DNA of 34,540 nucleotides from contig LRMT01000023.1 of assembly GCA_001725945.1 (NCBI GenBank), positions 1 through 34,540 of the forward strand. Reading direction: 5' to 3'. This document shows positions 32,500 through 34,540 of this stretch, piece by piece. The stretch comes from Cupriavidus sp. UYMMa02A (GTDB lineage Bacteria > Pseudomonadota > Gammaproteobacteria > Burkholderiales > Burkholderiaceae). Each line of letters begins with the position of its first letter. Position 1 is the first letter of the stretch. The translations under genes were made by a program, and so were the position numbers. Below the pieces are notes generated by a model, which was not told where the DNA came from, did not search any database, and was given only the letters and a program-made list of their open reading frames with translations.

Positions 32500-32641
32500 G
32501 ATGTGCCACTGAATCCGATTTGCACGAAGCAAGACTGACAAAGTCCCACCAAGTACCAGATGCTCGCACCGACCAGAAGCGAGTCATTGGCACTGAGAGG
32601 TACCAAGTCCCACCTTCTCCGACTAAGACTAGTGGCACATC
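32500..32641 (+). repeat. Candidate centromere/operator upstream of PRTRC D
   Basis: A perfect inverted repeat GATGTGCCAC (32500-32509) and GTGGCACATC (32632-32641) brackets 122 bases. Inside, AAGTCCCACC occurs twice (32541-32550 and 32605-32614) and AAGTACC or GGTACC words lie beside them. It is immediately upstream of the actin-like gene, where ParM/StbA systems keep their centromere and autoregulatory site. Confidence 0.5.
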
Positions 32642-32679
32642 GCAGCATCCACCTCAATGAATCCTTCAAGGAGTGAGCA

Positions 32680-33680
32680 ATGAAAATCTCGACCGTCGCA
32701 ATCGACGTTGGCTACGGCAACACCAAATCCGCCTTTTCACTTGGCTCCGAAATCGCGACCAATATGTTTCCATCCCTGGCACCGGTTGCCGCTACGTCCT
32801 CCCTCACCGCGCACGCCGGTGGAATCTTCCGGGCACGCAACGTCGTGAATGTGGAGATCGACGCGCGCGGTATGAGGTCGGTCCCGATGTCTCGCTGAGC
32901 GCAGCGCACGTTCATACCGGGCGCTCGCTGTCCGAAGATTATGTGACGACGCCGAACTACGCTGCCCTACTCGCCGGCTCGCTGCATTACGCCAATGCCC
33001 TGGAAGTGGATCGGCTCGTCCTCGGCCTACCGGTCCACAATACCCAGAAATACGCTGCCTACCTCAAGGACCGTTTCACCGGCGCCCATGACTTTGGTTG
33101 GGGCGATGTCCAGATCAACAGCGTGCTTCCGTTACCGCAGCCGCTGGGCACCCTGATCACTTACATCCAGCAGAGCGGCAAAAAGTACGATCCTGACAAC
33201 GCCTACCTGGTAATCGATGTCGGCTACTTCACGACCGACTGGGTGGTGGCGCGCGGCTACACCATGGACGACACCCGCAGCGGCGGCGCTCCCGGTGGCG
33301 CGGCACGCATATACCAGCAAGTGGCAAGCTTGATTTCGGCCGATCGTGGGCAACCCACTGACAGCATCGAGCGTATCGACAAGGCGATCCGCGAAGCCAG
33401 GCCCATGGTGTTCTACGGTCAGGATCTGGACGTTTCGCCCTACCTGGCAGAGGCGATGGCCGTCACCCACCAACCCATCAAGGAAATACAGGCACGCGTC
33501 GGCCGCGCCGAAGACATCCGGGCCATCATCCTGACCGGCGGCGGCGCCCAACTCTACGCCCCGACAATCCGTGCCGCCTTTCCACTCAACGTGATCCACA
33601 TCATGGATGCGCCGTGCCTCGCCAACGTCCGCGGCTTCCACGCCATCGGTTCCGCGCGGCAACTCGCCAAGGCGGCCTGA
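32680..33680 (+). CDS. PRTRC system protein D, actin-like (StbA/ParM type), one frameshift
   Basis: Actin-fold nucleotide motifs are all present: phosphate-1 VAIDVGYGNTKSAF, phosphate-2 YLVIDVGYFTTDWVV, and adenosine ILTGGGAQLYAP. After residue 65 the frame shifts near 32868, then EVGPDVSLSAAHVHTGRSLS continues to the end (IGSARQLAKAA). About 333 residues, normal for the family. AAGGAG lies six bases before the ATG. ParM-like filaments push plasmid copies apart; PRTRC D is the StbA-like member of this cassette, here about 7.5 kb away from the other PRTRC genes and on the other strand. Its stop overlaps the next gene (TGATG). Confidence 0.88.
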
Positions 33681-34168
33681 TGATGCCGGCCATGGACAAG
33701 CTGCAGATGACCGTAACTCTGTCCGCCGACTCGGCTCCCGATCTGCTCGCCTACCTGCGGCAGGTCCCGGGAGCCCGGGAGCGGGCTTTCATGCTAAAGC
33801 TACTTGCGCAGCGAGGGCTGCAGCTAGTGCTCACCTCTGGTCCAGACACGCTGCTGCGTCCGCCCGCCGCAACGTCCATCCCTGCCATTGCACAAGCATC
33901 ATCGGACCGACCTCTGCTGGATCGACATGACCAATCGCCGGCGAGTGAACCGGACGTAATCGCGCCATCCCCTGTGGTGGCCGCGATCGCGCGGTCGTTT
34001 GAACGGCCGCTTGCTGTGGCAAGGCCACAGCAAGCGCCATCGCCGACACTGCAACCACTATCGGCGTCAGCCCCCGCACCGGTATCGGTTCCCGCCGCCG
34101 CCGACCCCGATCCGCTCGCCTGCCTGGATCTGCGCGCGCTCAATGACGCCATGGCGAGATTCGGATGA
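33680..34168 (+). CDS. Partner protein of PRTRC D, hypothetical
   Basis: 162 residues from ATG 33680, overlapping the D stop by one base, so the two are coupled. An N-terminal region of about 50 residues (MDKLQMTVTLSADSAPDLLA, then YLRQVPGARERAFMLKLLAQ) resembles a small DNA-binding ribbon-helix-helix or adaptor domain. The rest is Pro/Ala-rich and disordered, with a short C-terminal helix (DLRALNDAMARFG). By position it may be the adaptor that links the actin-like filament to the centromere, as StbB/ParR does. That is inference. Confidence 0.6.
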   Translation: MMPAMDKLQMTVTLSADSAPDLLAYLRQVPGARERAFMLKLLAQRGLQLVLTSGPDTLLRPPAATSIPAIAQASSDRPLLDRHDQSPASEPDVIAPSPVVAAIARSFERPLAVARPQQAPSPTLQPLSASAPAPVSVPAAADPDPLACLDLRALNDAMARFG

Positions 34169-34257
34169 GCGGAAGGCCGCGGATTTCGCGGCGCTTGACT
34201 ATCGCACCTCGTGTGGCAACCTGATATCGCAAAGCAACAATAGAAGGATACCGAGCC

Positions 34258-34383
34258 ATGTTCGAATACCTGTCCACCACTCAAGGCATCAGCCGCTTTG
34301 TCTTCACTGTCCTCATTGGCTGGTGCCTTCTGGAGGCCGCTCTGGCCGTCTACAACGGCGTCAAAGGCCGAAAGCGTAGCTGA
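34258..34383 (+). CDS. Small membrane protein, 41 residues
   Basis: MFEYLSTTQGISRFVFTVLI, then GWCLLEAALAVYNGVKGRKRS: a short N-terminus, one transmembrane helix and a basic tail. AGAAGGA lies nine bases before the ATG. It stands alone between the D-partner gene and the right IS. Unrecognised. Confidence 0.6.
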   Translation: MFEYLSTTQGISRFVFTVLIGWCLLEAALAVYNGVKGRKRS

Positions 34384-34416
34384 TATCCCCGGACAAAAAA
34401 AATAGCCCAGCGTTTG

Positions 34417-34540
34417 TGAACTGAACCCCAGAAGTTGGACGGTTCGAGAAGACTAGGCTTGCAAGGCTGAGTCCTGTATTGCACGGGGCTCAGCCCTTTT
34501 AGTTTCAGTCGGATACGTTCGTGGTTGTAGTAGTGGATGT
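34417..34540 (-). mobile_element. IS3-family insertion sequence, right end, cut by window edge
   Basis: The end sequence TGAACTGAACCCCAGAAG starts at 34417 and matches the style of the left element's end. The C-terminal coding part of OrfB lies inside it on the minus strand. The element continues out of the window to the right. Confidence 0.85.
34453..34540 (-). CDS. IS3-family transposase OrfB, C-terminal fragment
   Basis: Read on the minus strand from the window edge: IHYYNHERIRLKLKGLSPVQ, then YRTQ, the conserved end of the IS3-family DDE domain (Y-N-x-x-R-x-x-x-x-L-x-x-x-S-P-x-x-Y-R). After RTQ the frame runs on past the IS end, whereas adding one G in the cagcc sequence would give ALQA and a stop at 34453. 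A one-base deletion in this copy is therefore likely. Confidence 0.8.
   Translation of the reverse strand, partial: HPLLQPRTYPTETKRAEPRAIQDSALQA

Noticed and set aside
423..34416. Composite transposon with target-site duplication
   Set aside because: The IS ends are in direct orientation but incomplete, and the adjacent bases do not match, so transposition as one unit cannot be claimed.
1..34540. CRISPR array
   Set aside because: The nine conserved hairpins are thousands of bases apart, unevenly placed, and lie upstream of genes; there are no regular repeat-spacer units or cas genes.

Overview
The window is GC-rich accessory DNA from a proteobacterium. Gene content (PRTRC cassette, DUF1845 protein, Gp3-like protein, bactofilin, integrase) suggests a large plasmid or integrative element of Burkholderiales or Xanthomonadales; I cannot settle which from the sequence. 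Both edges lie inside IS3-family elements of the same type in the same orientation. There are no rRNA, tRNA or CRISPR features.

Layout. 1-422: truncated IS3 element. 0.5-7.6 kb (minus): a Gp3-like protein, an SbcD-like nuclease, an SbcC-like ATPase and small unknowns. 7.7-9.3 kb (plus): DUF1845 protein, a one-helix membrane protein, bactofilin. 9.4-13.3 kb (minus): a MoxR ATPase, DUF3150-like and DUF2201 metallopeptidase/VWA-like module ending at a strong terminator. 13.5-18.8 kb (minus): mostly unrecognised plasmid-type genes, tiny membrane proteins and a SlyB-like lipoprotein. 19.3-25.1 kb (minus): the PRTRC operon parB-E-C-F-B-A-thiF, then upstream a DNA-methylase-like gene. 26.4-27.9 kb (minus): two paralogous unknown genes and a membrane protein. 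28.3-30.3 kb (plus): FtsK-gamma-like and Lar-like zinc-ribbon proteins. 30.4-31.6 kb (minus): tyrosine recombinase. 32.5-34.4 kb (plus): actin-like PRTRC D with a partner gene and a candidate centromere. 34.4-34.5 kb: second IS3 end.

PRTRC joins a partition-like pair (ParB, actin-like D) to what looks like a complete ubiquitin-type circuit: E1 (ThiF), E2 (B), JAMM peptidase (A) and ubiquitin-like protein (C).

The most striking signal is in the intergenic DNA. Nine copies of one structured element sit at or near predicted 5' ends of minus-strand transcripts: a GCGTC-N3-GACGC hairpin, an ATCGACC-type linker of usually nine nucleotides, and a second hairpin whose sequence changes from copy to copy while pairing is kept. 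Many leaders also end in a three-strand arrangement in which an anti-Shine-Dalgarno strand can pair either upstream (sometimes forming an intrinsic terminator) or with the ribosome-binding site. I do not recognise this RNA.

Caution: many genes contain single-base frameshifts, often in homopolymers, with almost no in-frame stops. This points to indel errors in the assembly more than to gene decay; affected genes are annotated over their reconstructed extent.
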